Below, in pieces: positions 26,801 through 38,788 of a stretch of 64,000 bases of DNA (the stretch's first letter is position 1; each line of letters begins with the position of its first letter). Source of the DNA: Pedobacter sp. FW305-3-2-15-E-R2A2 (GTDB taxonomy: Bacteria > Bacteroidota > Bacteroidia > Sphingobacteriales > Sphingobacteriaceae); NCBI RefSeq assembly GCF_038446955.1, contig NZ_CP151803.1, forward strand, positions 682,001-746,000, given 5' to 3'. Under the pieces are notes generated by a model. The model saw only the letters and a list, made by a program, of their open reading frames with translations. It made no database searches and was not told the DNA's origin. Made by a program: the position numbers and the translations under genes.

Positions 26801-28058
26801 GCTGAGGTACTTTTATACCTTATTTGATCAGGATAAAATAGAACGCGTCTTGTTTAACCTGCTGTCCAATGCATTCAAATTTACCGATGTTGGGGGCACC
26901 ATATCTCTGGAAGTAGAGAAAAGTGACCGCTCGGGTAATGCCCAGGAATCTTTGCTGATGATCAAGGTGTCTGACACCGGTATAGGGATCTCTGAAGAAG
27001 ACAGGGAAAAGATATTTGAACGTTTTTTCCAGATTGATACGGCAGCACCGATTTTAAACCAGGGAAGTGGAATTGGTTTGTCCATTGCCAAGGAGTTTGT
27101 CAAAATGCATGGGGGGAACATATCTGTTCAAAGTGAAGTGGGACGAGGCAGTAGTTTCATCATAGAACTTCCTTTTTCAAGTACGGAAACTGTGGATGAA
27201 CTCACCATAGATTTTTCGGGTTCAATTGTCGAACCTGAACCCATTGTTGATGCCGAAGACCATGTAAGCCGAATGGATGTCCCTTCAGTTTTACTGGTGG
27301 AAGACAATGAGGACTTTAGGTTTTATCTTAAAGATAGTTTGAAATCTTTTTATAAAATATATGAAGCCTGTAACGGACAGGAAGGATGGCAAAAGGCGCT
27401 GGCACATCATCCTCAAATCATTGTAAGTGATATCAACATGCCTTATATGAATGGAATCGAATTGTGCTGTAAGGTGAAATCTGATAAACGCACCAACCAC
27501 ATTCCGATTATATTACTAACCGCCCTGACCGGAGAAGAGGAGCAGATCAGAGGACTGGCAACGGGTGCAAATGACTACCTGACCAAGCCATTTAATTTTG
27601 AGATTCTGAATGCAAAAATTAAAAACCTGTTGGCGTTAAATAAAACACTGAAAGATACCTATACCAAACAAATCAAGGTTCAAACACCGGAAGTGGTCAT
27701 CGAATCCCATAGCGACAGGTTGTTAAATAAGGTTGTGCTATACATTGAAGAGAACTTGAATAATCCAAAGCTTTCAGTGGAAGATTTAAGCCGGCATGTT
27801 GGGATGAGCAGGGGATCTTTGTACCATAAAATTTTAGAATTAACCGGACAGTCGCCCGTAGAGTATATCAGATCGGTTAAATTGGATAAAGCAACTGTCT
27901 TACTCGAAAAGAGCGATTTGAATGTTTCACAGATTGCTTATATGGTTGGTTTTGCTACGCCAAATTATTTCGCGAAGTCTTTTAAGGCAAAATTTAATAT
28001 GCAGCCTTCAGAATTTATGCATTTAAAGCGTAAAGCAGATGATCATCTGGTGAGTTGA
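23895..28058 (+). CDS. Hybrid two-component system sensor/regulator (HTCS)
   Basis: This 1387-residue inner-membrane protein joins a whole two-component pathway in one chain. A signal peptide (ends AYA-Q) precedes a periplasmic two-part beta-propeller built of about 14 Reg_prop repeats (recurring 'GNLWIGS.GG' and 'GKLWVGTNGGG' motifs, about residues 35-710) and a Y_Y_Y domain (about 716-800). After one membrane helix (about 807-826) come a histidine kinase with His876 in 'FLTNLSHEFRTPLS', the ATPase domain (about 979-1094), a receiver with Asp1179 in 'IIVSDINMPYMNG', and an AraC-type DNA-binding domain (about 1276-1382). HTCS proteins bind specific oligosaccharides in the periplasm and activate nearby polysaccharide loci. 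Placement between the xylan operons makes a xylo-oligosaccharide signal likely (inference). Confidence 0.97.
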   Translation: MMLTRATLKRFYCCFLYAILVLSPAYAQNQKINFTSLKTKDGLSSNTVNSILKDRYGLMWFATEDGLNKFDGTNFTVYKHKSEDPTGIQANDIRALHEDKSGNLWIGSSGGSLSLYDRKKNSFIHFPANTNDGLISDVIRSVYSDYTGKIWVASFSGLDVVDPKTRKVKRFNIQVGPKGAFPAIIVNCLYEDRKHRMWIGSNNGLYLYERRTDSFKHFKYDASNPSGLSDGFVSSIVEDQLGQVWFGTKNGLNLLLPEGKGFKQFLHDHKNPNTITNNIILSIAANGPHQLWIGTEDGLNILNVKTGQITRHKPDSRDIYSLTGKSVSCIYTDDKGICWLGVYHGGINKYDTNLNLFQLKQSNVFDQNGLNAPVVTSFAEYKDEEIFVGTDGGGLNLFNRKTELFQRFNLPLANGSTLNKISIMAMEITRSKKLYMGTYSNGLVAMDLASRKLSQFTYNARPDGLNCNDIFCIKEDKSGKLWVGTNGGGVNVLNADNKVIVRYCKNPKAKNELDYPGNNFIRFIEEDHTGNIWIGSYGSGIAVFNPASNKFVVHNKTNSKLPNDLTLSLLQDRSGNIWVGTFSGGLSLFNRKTNQFTTFSEKDGLNNATVYAIVEDKQGRIWVSTNRGISSFDVNTRKFTNYTIYNGVQNNNFVLGAGFGSSGGEIYFGGADGFNYFNPQYFKKNKNVPTVLFTDLKISNTSVVASEDGPIKEHISVVKDIYLDYKQNFTLSYVSVNYTAPEQNRYSYRLEGFDNEWIDAGTAKSVSYTNLDPGDYVFHVKASNNDGLWNTAETAIKIHVMPPFWRTAYAYILYLMAIAGTLLYIRKRGIQKLKMKFALVQEKMKVEQRIEQERKEAERLRELDKLKIKFLTNLSHEFRTPLSLIMGPVDKLLTEKRDLDIAGPLSMIKRNTRRLLNLVNQILDFRKMEDQELRLNPSEADIVSFIKEVLESFNDLSERKQVQLVFKSQLRYFYTLFDQDKIERVLFNLLSNAFKFTDVGGTISLEVEKSDRSGNAQESLLMIKVSDTGIGISEEDREKIFERFFQIDTAAPILNQGSGIGLSIAKEFVKMHGGNISVQSEVGRGSSFIIELPFSSTETVDELTIDFSGSIVEPEPIVDAEDHVSRMDVPSVLLVEDNEDFRFYLKDSLKSFYKIYEACNGQEGWQKALAHHPQIIVSDINMPYMNGIELCCKVKSDKRTNHIPIILLTALTGEEEQIRGLATGANDYLTKPFNFEILNAKIKNLLALNKTLKDTYTKQIKVQTPEVVIESHSDRLLNKVVLYIEENLNNPKLSVEDLSRHVGMSRGSLYHKILELTGQSPVEYIRSVKLDKATVLLEKSDLNVSQIAYMVGFATPNYFAKSFKAKFNMQPSEFMHLKRKADDHLVS

Positions 28059-28112
28059 ACATTTATGACATCTATTTATACAAATCTGCTCGATATTATT
28101 TTGCGTTTGGGC

Positions 28113-28120
28113 TAGGTTTG
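28113..28120 (+). promoter_or_regulatory. Candidate -7 element before the esterase-transketolase-GH operon
   Basis: TAGGTTTG matches TAnnTTTG and lies 33 nt before the start at 28154. No TTTG (or TTG) is found 17-23 nt upstream, so the -33 part is weak or this promoter needs an activator such as the HTCS encoded next door (inference). Confidence 0.4.
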
Positions 28121-28153
28121 AATAACTAACCAATAGAAATTTTATATAAATGT

Positions 28154-30094
28154 ATGAGCCAGATTAAGCAGGTTTTATTTTTTTTATGCTTTAGTTTATT
28201 TCTTGCCTTTCAGGGCTATACACAGATCAGACTGCCAAAATTAATCTGCGACAGCATGGTGCTGCAACGCGATGTGGAGCTTAAAATCTGGGGATGGGCC
28301 TCTCCTGGTGAAAGGATCAATATTAGTTTTAACGGTAAAAAGTCAAAGACGGTTGCCGGCGTCAATGGAAAATGGCTAGCTAAATTTCCAGCCATGAAAG
28401 CTGGTGGTCCCTTTAACATGGAGCTTAAAGGAAGGAATACAATCGTATTGAAGGACATCTTAATTGGCGATGTCTGGTTATGTGCCGGACAATCCAATAT
28501 GGTTCATCAGATGAAAGTGCATAACATCACCTACGCCGCTGATATTTCCGGTGCAAACTATCCTCAAATCAGGCAATACCGGATTCCTACGGTTACGGGT
28601 TTAACCGGCCCTTTAGAAGACCTTCCGCAAAGTCATTGGAAATCTGCCAATCCAAAAGACATTAATGACTTTTCTGTGCTGGCTTATTTTTTTGCAAAAC
28701 AAATCTTTACGAAATATGGAATTCCTATAGGCATCATTAATTCAAGTGTTGGTGGTACCACTATAGAATCATGGACAAGTGAGGATGGATTGATGGATAT
28801 TGGTGGCTGGAGGGATATCATTACCCGTAATAAAGACACCGCATATGTGAACGGAGTTAATCGCAGGGCACTTTCTACATCTGTTAAGAAAAACATAAGT
28901 ACAGATCAGGGGCTGACAGGCAGTGTGAAGTGGTATGATCCTCAATATGTGCCAAAGGGATGGAGGAACATCAATATTCCGGGTTATTGGGAGGATCAGG
29001 GCATTCGTGATCTGGATGGGGTGGTTTGGTATCGCAGAGAATTTGATATTCCGGCCGCTATGGTTGGAGTTCCTGCACTTGTTCACCTGGGTAGAATTGT
29101 GGATGCCGACCGGTTTTATATCAATGGGCAACAGGTTGGCAGTACTGGTTATCAATATCCACAGCGGAGGTATCACCTGGACCCGGGCGTATTGAAAACC
29201 GGAAAAAATATTTTTGTGATCAGGGTGGAAAACTCATCCGGAAAGGGTGGTTTTGTACCTGATAAACCTTATTTCATCGAGGCAGGTGATCAATCCATTG
29301 ATTTAAAAGGAGATTGGCGATATAAGGTGGGAGAGGTTTACCTTCCCGCAGTTAAGCCGGGGCCTTATGGGATTTCGGAACAAGCCCAACCCACTGCGCT
29401 TTACAACGCGATGATCGCGCCATTAACCAATTATGGTTTAAAGGGGGTACTTTGGTACCAGGGCGAAAGCAATGTAGGAAATGCAGGGGCCTATAAAGAA
29501 TTATTGCCTGCGCTTATCATGGATTGGAGAAATCAGTTTGCCAGACCTGATCTGCCGTTTTATTATGTACAGCTGCCCAATCATGGAGATATGCGTTATC
29601 AGCCGGCAGAAAGTAACCTGGCCTTACTGAGAGAAGCGAGCCTGCAGACTTTAAAAGTACCTCTTACCGGAATGGCAGTTACCATTGATCTTGGAGAATG
29701 GAACGATATTCATCCGGATAATAAAAAAGATGTAGGGGATAGGCTGGCGCTGATTGCCCGACATTTTACTTATGGGGAAAAAGACCTGGTTTACTCCGGT
29801 CCGGTTTTTCAATCTTCGGAAATTAAAGGAAATCAGATTGTCGTCAGTTTTAATAATGTTGGCAGTGGCCTGACCACAAATGACGGAGAACCACTTTCTC
29901 AATTTGAGATTGCAGCTGAGGATAAAAAGTTTGTCTGGGCCAGTGCAAAAATAGAGGGTACTAAAGTTGTGGTCTGGTCCGATCAGATCGCCCGTCCGAA
30001 GTACGTTCGCTACGCCTGGGCAGATAATCCTGTTAATCCGAACTTATATAACCTGGAAAAATTACCGGCATCTCCATTTCGGACAGACAAATAA
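28154..30094 (+). CDS. SASA-type (sialate O-acetylesterase-like) carbohydrate acetylesterase with inserted jelly-roll domain
   Basis: A 646-residue secreted SGNH-fold esterase (signal peptide ends near YTQ-IRLP). The nucleophile is Ser114 in 'LCAGQSNMVHQM'; the third block is 'WYQGESNVGNAGAYKE' (near residue 434), and the His lies in 'WNDIHPDNKKDVGDRL'. Between blocks, about residues 269-382, sits a GH2-type sugar-binding jelly roll ('GYWEDQGIRDLDGVVWYRRE'), so the catalytic fold is split by an inserted domain. Databases usually label this family 9-O-acetylesterase of sialic acid; in a xylan locus removal of acetyl groups from xylan or its oligosaccharides is far more likely (inference). It opens the large plus-strand operon. 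Confidence 0.9.
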   Translation: MSQIKQVLFFLCFSLFLAFQGYTQIRLPKLICDSMVLQRDVELKIWGWASPGERINISFNGKKSKTVAGVNGKWLAKFPAMKAGGPFNMELKGRNTIVLKDILIGDVWLCAGQSNMVHQMKVHNITYAADISGANYPQIRQYRIPTVTGLTGPLEDLPQSHWKSANPKDINDFSVLAYFFAKQIFTKYGIPIGIINSSVGGTTIESWTSEDGLMDIGGWRDIITRNKDTAYVNGVNRRALSTSVKKNISTDQGLTGSVKWYDPQYVPKGWRNINIPGYWEDQGIRDLDGVVWYRREFDIPAAMVGVPALVHLGRIVDADRFYINGQQVGSTGYQYPQRRYHLDPGVLKTGKNIFVIRVENSSGKGGFVPDKPYFIEAGDQSIDLKGDWRYKVGEVYLPAVKPGPYGISEQAQPTALYNAMIAPLTNYGLKGVLWYQGESNVGNAGAYKELLPALIMDWRNQFARPDLPFYYVQLPNHGDMRYQPAESNLALLREASLQTLKVPLTGMAVTIDLGEWNDIHPDNKKDVGDRLALIARHFTYGEKDLVYSGPVFQSSEIKGNQIVVSFNNVGSGLTTNDGEPLSQFEIAAEDKKFVWASAKIEGTKVVVWSDQIARPKYVRYAWADNPVNPNLYNLEKLPASPFRTDK

Positions 30095-30209
30095 CGCGCT
30101 GATCCTGTAAGCGCAATTATAAAGTCTTTCTATGATCGATGGATAAACTTGCATAAGCTTTATGTATAGGGATGGAAAGTACTGATCATCATATAAACAA
30201 ACCCAATTA

Positions 30210-31055
30210 ATGAAACACACAATTAATGAATTAGAAGATATCGCCGCTCAGGTAAGAAGGGATATTGTTAGAATGGTACATGCCTGCCAATCGGGACACC
30301 CGGGAGGATCATTGGGCTGTGCAGATTTTATGACTGCATTGTATTTTGAAATCCTGAACCATGCTACTGATTTTAAAATGGATGGAAAAAATGAAGATTT
30401 GTTTTTTCTGTCAAACGGGCACATTTCGCCGGTTTTTTACAGTGTTCTCGCCAGGTCAGGATACTTTGATGTTGCTGAACTTGCTACGTTTAGAAAATTG
30501 AATTCGAGGTTGCAGGGCCACCCCACTACTCATGAAGGGCTTCCTGGCATTAGAATCGCCTCCGGCTCTTTAGGACAGGGCATGTCGGTCGCTATTGGTG
30601 CAGCTCAGGCAAAAAAGCTAAATAAAGACCGTTCTATCGTATTTGTTCTGCTCGGTGACGGTGAATTGCAGGAAGGACAGAACTGGGAAGCGATCATGTA
30701 TGCATCCCATAATAAAGTAGATAACCTGATTGCTGCTGTCGATTATAACGGTCAGCAGATCGATGGTCCTACCGAAAAAGTATTGTCACTGGAAAACCTG
30801 CAGGCAAAATTTGAAGCTTTTGGATGGCATGTGATCAATTCAGATGGCAATGATATGGACGCTATCGTGAAAGCTTTGTCTAATGCCAAATCGCTGACAG
30901 GCAAAGGAAAACCAATTTTAAACTTAATGAGTACGCAAATGGGGGCTGGTGTTGATTTCATGATGGGATCACATAAATGGCATGGTGTTGCTCCGAATGA
31001 TGAACAGCTTGAAGCCGCTTTAACTCAATTAAATACCACACTTAAAGATTATTAG
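30210..31055 (+). CDS. Transketolase, N-terminal subunit
   Basis: A 281-residue cytoplasmic protein equal to the thiamine-diphosphate-binding half of transketolase. Conserved segments are 'ACQSGHPGGSLGCADFM', 'GSLGQGMSVAIGAA' and the cofactor motif 'LLGDGELQEGQNWEA...NGQQIDGP'. With the next gene it makes a complete split transketolase that transfers two-carbon units from xylulose-5-phosphate to aldose phosphates. The split form is common in Bacteroidota. It is unusual to see it inside a glycosidase/esterase operon; see the findings. The 115 nt upstream of it show no clear promoter. Confidence 0.95.
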   Translation: MKHTINELEDIAAQVRRDIVRMVHACQSGHPGGSLGCADFMTALYFEILNHATDFKMDGKNEDLFFLSNGHISPVFYSVLARSGYFDVAELATFRKLNSRLQGHPTTHEGLPGIRIASGSLGQGMSVAIGAAQAKKLNKDRSIVFVLLGDGELQEGQNWEAIMYASHNKVDNLIAAVDYNGQQIDGPTEKVLSLENLQAKFEAFGWHVINSDGNDMDAIVKALSNAKSLTGKGKPILNLMSTQMGAGVDFMMGSHKWHGVAPNDEQLEAALTQLNTTLKDY

Positions 31056-31088
31056 CAGGAAATCACCATTAAAAAACAAGACATACTG

Positions 31089-32099
31089 ATGAAGAAATAT
31101 ACATATACGGAAAAAAAAGATACCCGTTCGGGCTTTGGCGCCGGATTGCTGGAAGCCGGAAAAAACAATCCCGAAGTAGTAGCCCTATGTGCTGACCTTG
31201 TAGGATCTTTAAAAATGGAGGCTTTCATTAAAGAATTCCCTGAGCGTTTTTTTCAGATTGGCATAGCGGAAGCCAACATGATTGGTATCGCTGCGGGTTT
31301 AACAATAGGTGGGAAAATTCCTTTTACAGGGACATTTGCTAACTTTTCGACAGGAAGGGTTTACGATCAGATTCGCCAGTCTGTGGCCTATTCTGATAAA
31401 AATGTGAAGATTTGTGCTTCGCACGCAGGTTTAACTCTTGGTGAAGATGGTGCCACTCACCAGATTCTGGAAGATATCGGTTTAATGAAAATGCTGCCTG
31501 GAATGACGGTGATCAATACCTGTGATTACAACCAGACCAAAGCGGCTACCATTGCCATTGCAGCACACCATGGTCCGGTTTATCTGCGCTTTGGCCGCCC
31601 GGTAATCCCTGTCTTTACCGATCCGGATCAAAAGTTTGAAATTGGGAAGGCCTGGATGGTAAATGAAGGCGAAGATGTAACGATTATAGCTACCGGTCAT
31701 ATGGTATGGAAAGCCATTGAAGCCGGAGTGCAACTTGCAGAACTGGGTATTGATGCAGAAATTATAAACATTCACACGATTAAACCGCTGGATGAGGAAG
31801 CAGTATTGAAATCAGTTATAAAAACCGGCTGTGTAGTTACCTGCGAGGAACATAATAAATATGGTGGTTTAGGAGAGAGCGTAGCCAGGCTACTTTCAAC
31901 AGAGTGGCCTGCGCCACAGGAATTTGTGGCTGTAAATGACAGTTTTGGAGAAAGCGGAACACCTGATCAATTGATGACCAAATATGGACTGGATAGTATA
32001 AACATTATTGAAGCAGTACAAAAAGTGATCTTACGTAAATCCCGGAAACATTCCGACCCATATAATCATCAAAACTTCCCTATCGAAAAAACAGTATAA
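31089..32099 (+). CDS. Transketolase, C-terminal subunit
   Basis: A 336-residue partner of the preceding gene, 33 nt downstream. It carries the pyrimidine-binding domain ('RFFQIGIAEANMIGIAAGLT', with the catalytic Glu), 'FANFSTGRVYDQIRQSVAY' and the C-terminal transketolase domain ('HTIKPLDEEAVLKSV', 'TCEEHNKYGGLG'). Both halves are needed for an active site. The product of XylB, xylulose-5-phosphate, is a direct substrate, which fits expression from a xylan locus. Confidence 0.95.
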   Translation: MKKYTYTEKKDTRSGFGAGLLEAGKNNPEVVALCADLVGSLKMEAFIKEFPERFFQIGIAEANMIGIAAGLTIGGKIPFTGTFANFSTGRVYDQIRQSVAYSDKNVKICASHAGLTLGEDGATHQILEDIGLMKMLPGMTVINTCDYNQTKAATIAIAAHHGPVYLRFGRPVIPVFTDPDQKFEIGKAWMVNEGEDVTIIATGHMVWKAIEAGVQLAELGIDAEIINIHTIKPLDEEAVLKSVIKTGCVVTCEEHNKYGGLGESVARLLSTEWPAPQEFVAVNDSFGESGTPDQLMTKYGLDSINIIEAVQKVILRKSRKHSDPYNHQNFPIEKTV

Positions 32100-32104
32100 C
32101 CTAG

Positions 32105-32992
<888 letters not shown>

Positions 32993-33015
32993 ATTGGCTC
33001 ATAAAAAATTCACAA

Positions 33016-36349
<3,334 letters not shown>

Positions 36350-36358
36350 TTCATTCAT

Positions 36359-38779
36359 ATGTTGAGTTTTCAAAAAAACCGGATAATCCGGTCTTCCGGA
36401 ATCATTACTTGTAAAATTGCGATGGCCAGCCTGTTTTTTTATGGGAAGCTAAATGCTCAGGAAAAGCTATATCCAAACCAGTTCCCTCTGGAACAGGTGA
36501 CGTTGATGGATGGTCCCTTTAATAAGGCCAGAAATCTTAATATTAACACCTTATTGGCGTACGACGTAGACCGGATGCTTGCTCCCTATCTCCGCGCAGC
36601 AGGGATTCCGGTAAAGAAATCCAGCTATAAAAACTGGGAAGGACTGGATGGACATATTGGTGGGCACTATCTGACGGCCATGGCATTGAACTACGCCTCT
36701 ACCAAAAATCCGGAATGTAAACGCCGGATGGATGATATGATTGCAGAACTGAAAGCCTGTCAAAACAAAAATGCCCTCAGTTATCCGGATTGGGGTGTTG
36801 GTTATGTTGGCGGTGTACCCAATAGTGCTGAAATATGGTCGACATTTAAAAAAGGAGATTTTAAAGCTTACCGTGCTGCCTGGGTTCCCTGGTATAACGT
36901 ACATAAAATGTATGCCGGATTACGGGATGCCTGGTTGTACGGAGGTAATCAGGATGCTAAAGCGATCTTTTTGAAATTTTGCGACTGGGCAATCGACATC
37001 ACATCCGGGCTGTCTGAAAAACAAATGCAGGCGATGCTGGATACCGAGCACGGAGGGATGAACGAAGAGCTGGCTGATGCTTACCAAATCACTGGTGATG
37101 AGAAGTATCTTATCGCTGCAAAACGATTTTCCCATCAGCAGCTTCTGATACCACTGGCGAAGGGCCTGGATCATCTTGATCATAAACATGCCAATACTCA
37201 GGTTCCAAAAGCCCTGGGTTTTCAACGCATTGCTGAACTGAGTCATGAAGCGCAATATGAAAAATCCGGTCGCTTTTTTTGGGAAACAGTTACAGACAAC
37301 CGGACACTTGCATTTGGAGGAAACAGCAGACGGGAGTTTTTCCCCAGTGTTGCAGCCAGTTCAGATTTTGTGAATGATGTAGAAGGACCTGAGTCCTGTA
37401 ATACTTATAATATGCTGAAACTTACCCAGGGATTATTCAGGGAGCAGCCACTGGGAAAGTATGCCGATTTTTATGAACGTGCATTGTACAACCATATTTT
37501 ATCTACCCAACATCCAGGCCATGGCGGATATGTCTATTTTACACCGGTAAGGCCGAGGCATTACCGGGTGTATTCTGCACCAAATGAAGCAATGTGGTGC
37601 TGCGTGGGAAGTGGAATGGAGAATCATGGCAAGTACAATGAGTTTATATATACCCATCGCAAAGATTCCTTGTATTTGAACTTATTTATTGCCTCCACCC
37701 TGAACTGGAAGGAAAAGAACATCAGCTTAAAACAGGAAACTTCCTTTCCCGATGAGGAGCAGACCAAACTTACCATTACCGGAGGATCTGCAAAATTTAC
37801 ATTGATGCTGAGACACCCATCATGGGTAAAGGAAAATACCCTGCAAATTTTTGTAAATGGTAAAGCTATAAAATATAAGAAACTGCCTTCTTCCTATATC
37901 GGTATTCAAAGAACCTGGAAAAAAGGCGATGTAGTCAAAGTCATCATGCCAATGCAAACCACAATTGAACGGATGCCGAATGTTCCGGAATATGTGGCCA
38001 TTATGCATGGTCCCATACTCCTTGCTGCGAAGACAAAAACGGAACAATTGAACAAGCTGATTGCAGATGATAGCCGTTGGGGGCATATTGCCGGCGGACA
38101 AAAACTTCCTGTGGATAAAGCACCCATTCTCATTGAAGACGATATTTCTGCAATACCAGAAAAGATCGTTCCGGTAAAAGGACATCCGATGACATTCTCA
38201 TTTGTAAATGAAAAGATCATCAATCCGGAGAAACTGGTACTGGAACCTTTTTATCGCATTCATGATTCCAGATATATGGCGTATTGGATGACCCTAACCC
38301 CTCTGCAGTATGTTAATTATATGGATTCGCTTACGGGAATAGAAACAGACAGAATGAATCTGGAAAAACGAACGGTAGATTTTGTGGGGCCTGGTGAACA
38401 GCAGCCAGAGGTAGATCACGCACTCCTTCAGGAAAATTCCCGCAGCGGTAGTACCTCTGATGAATTCTGGCGTGATGCTTACGACGGAGGATATTTTAGT
38501 TACAACATGTCCACTCAGGGGCTTAGTGATTTATTGCTGAACGTCCGGTACGAATCTGCCACTATGGAGGGAAAAAAGTTTGAAATTTATATTGATGAAA
38601 ACAGGCTTAAGGTTGTAGATGCTACACAGGGTGCCAGGAAACCGGGTTTCTATCATGAAGAATACCGCATTCCGGCTGATATGCTCAAGGGAAAACAACA
38701 GGTGAGGATCAGGTTTCTGGCCTTACCGGGAAAAGCTACTGCGCCAGTTTACCGCATAAGGCTGGTAAAGGACAAATAA
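36359..38779 (+). CDS. GH127/GH146-type beta-L-arabinofuranosidase (DUF1680)
   Basis: An 806-residue secreted enzyme (signal ends LNA-Q). The metal/thiolate centre of the family is complete: Glu345-x-Cys347 in 'VEGPESCNTYNML' and Cys414-Cys415 in 'NEAMWCCVGSGMENHG', lining up with the zinc-bound Cys nucleophile site of HypBA1. A (alpha/alpha)6 barrel is followed by beta-sandwich domains to the C-terminus. Known members remove beta-linked L-arabinofuranose, a sugar usual in pectin and extensin rather than xylan. Its presence here points to an unusual xylan decoration or a broader family specificity. Gaps to neighbours are 9 nt on both sides, so co-translation is likely. Confidence 0.9.
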   Translation: MLSFQKNRIIRSSGIITCKIAMASLFFYGKLNAQEKLYPNQFPLEQVTLMDGPFNKARNLNINTLLAYDVDRMLAPYLRAAGIPVKKSSYKNWEGLDGHIGGHYLTAMALNYASTKNPECKRRMDDMIAELKACQNKNALSYPDWGVGYVGGVPNSAEIWSTFKKGDFKAYRAAWVPWYNVHKMYAGLRDAWLYGGNQDAKAIFLKFCDWAIDITSGLSEKQMQAMLDTEHGGMNEELADAYQITGDEKYLIAAKRFSHQQLLIPLAKGLDHLDHKHANTQVPKALGFQRIAELSHEAQYEKSGRFFWETVTDNRTLAFGGNSRREFFPSVAASSDFVNDVEGPESCNTYNMLKLTQGLFREQPLGKYADFYERALYNHILSTQHPGHGGYVYFTPVRPRHYRVYSAPNEAMWCCVGSGMENHGKYNEFIYTHRKDSLYLNLFIASTLNWKEKNISLKQETSFPDEEQTKLTITGGSAKFTLMLRHPSWVKENTLQIFVNGKAIKYKKLPSSYIGIQRTWKKGDVVKVIMPMQTTIERMPNVPEYVAIMHGPILLAAKTKTEQLNKLIADDSRWGHIAGGQKLPVDKAPILIEDDISAIPEKIVPVKGHPMTFSFVNEKIINPEKLVLEPFYRIHDSRYMAYWMTLTPLQYVNYMDSLTGIETDRMNLEKRTVDFVGPGEQQPEVDHALLQENSRSGSTSDEFWRDAYDGGYFSYNMSTQGLSDLLLNVRYESATMEGKKFEIYIDENRLKVVDATQGARKPGFYHEEYRIPADMLKGKQQVRIRFLALPGKATAPVYRIRLVKDK

Positions 38780-38788
38780 AGAAAAGGT

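Noticed and set aside
28769..29176. 135-codon minus-strand frame inside the SASA esterase
   Set aside because: Antisense to a well-recognised enzyme, no family motif, no signal peptide or plausible operon partner.
28154..30094. Sialic-acid metabolism assignment for the SASA-domain esterases
   Set aside because: No neuraminidase, NanA or NanE-like gene is nearby; all neighbours act on xylan, so acetylxylan or xylo-oligosaccharide deacetylation fits better.
30210..32099. Frameshifted single transketolase gene
   Set aside because: The two halves are separated by a 33-nt gap with their own start and stop codons, and split transketolases are normal in Bacteroidota, so this is not a broken gene.
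37820..38223. Two minus-strand frames of over 100 codons inside the GH127/146 gene
   Set aside because: Antisense shadows of a gene with a complete catalytic centre; composition is unlike neighbouring proteins.
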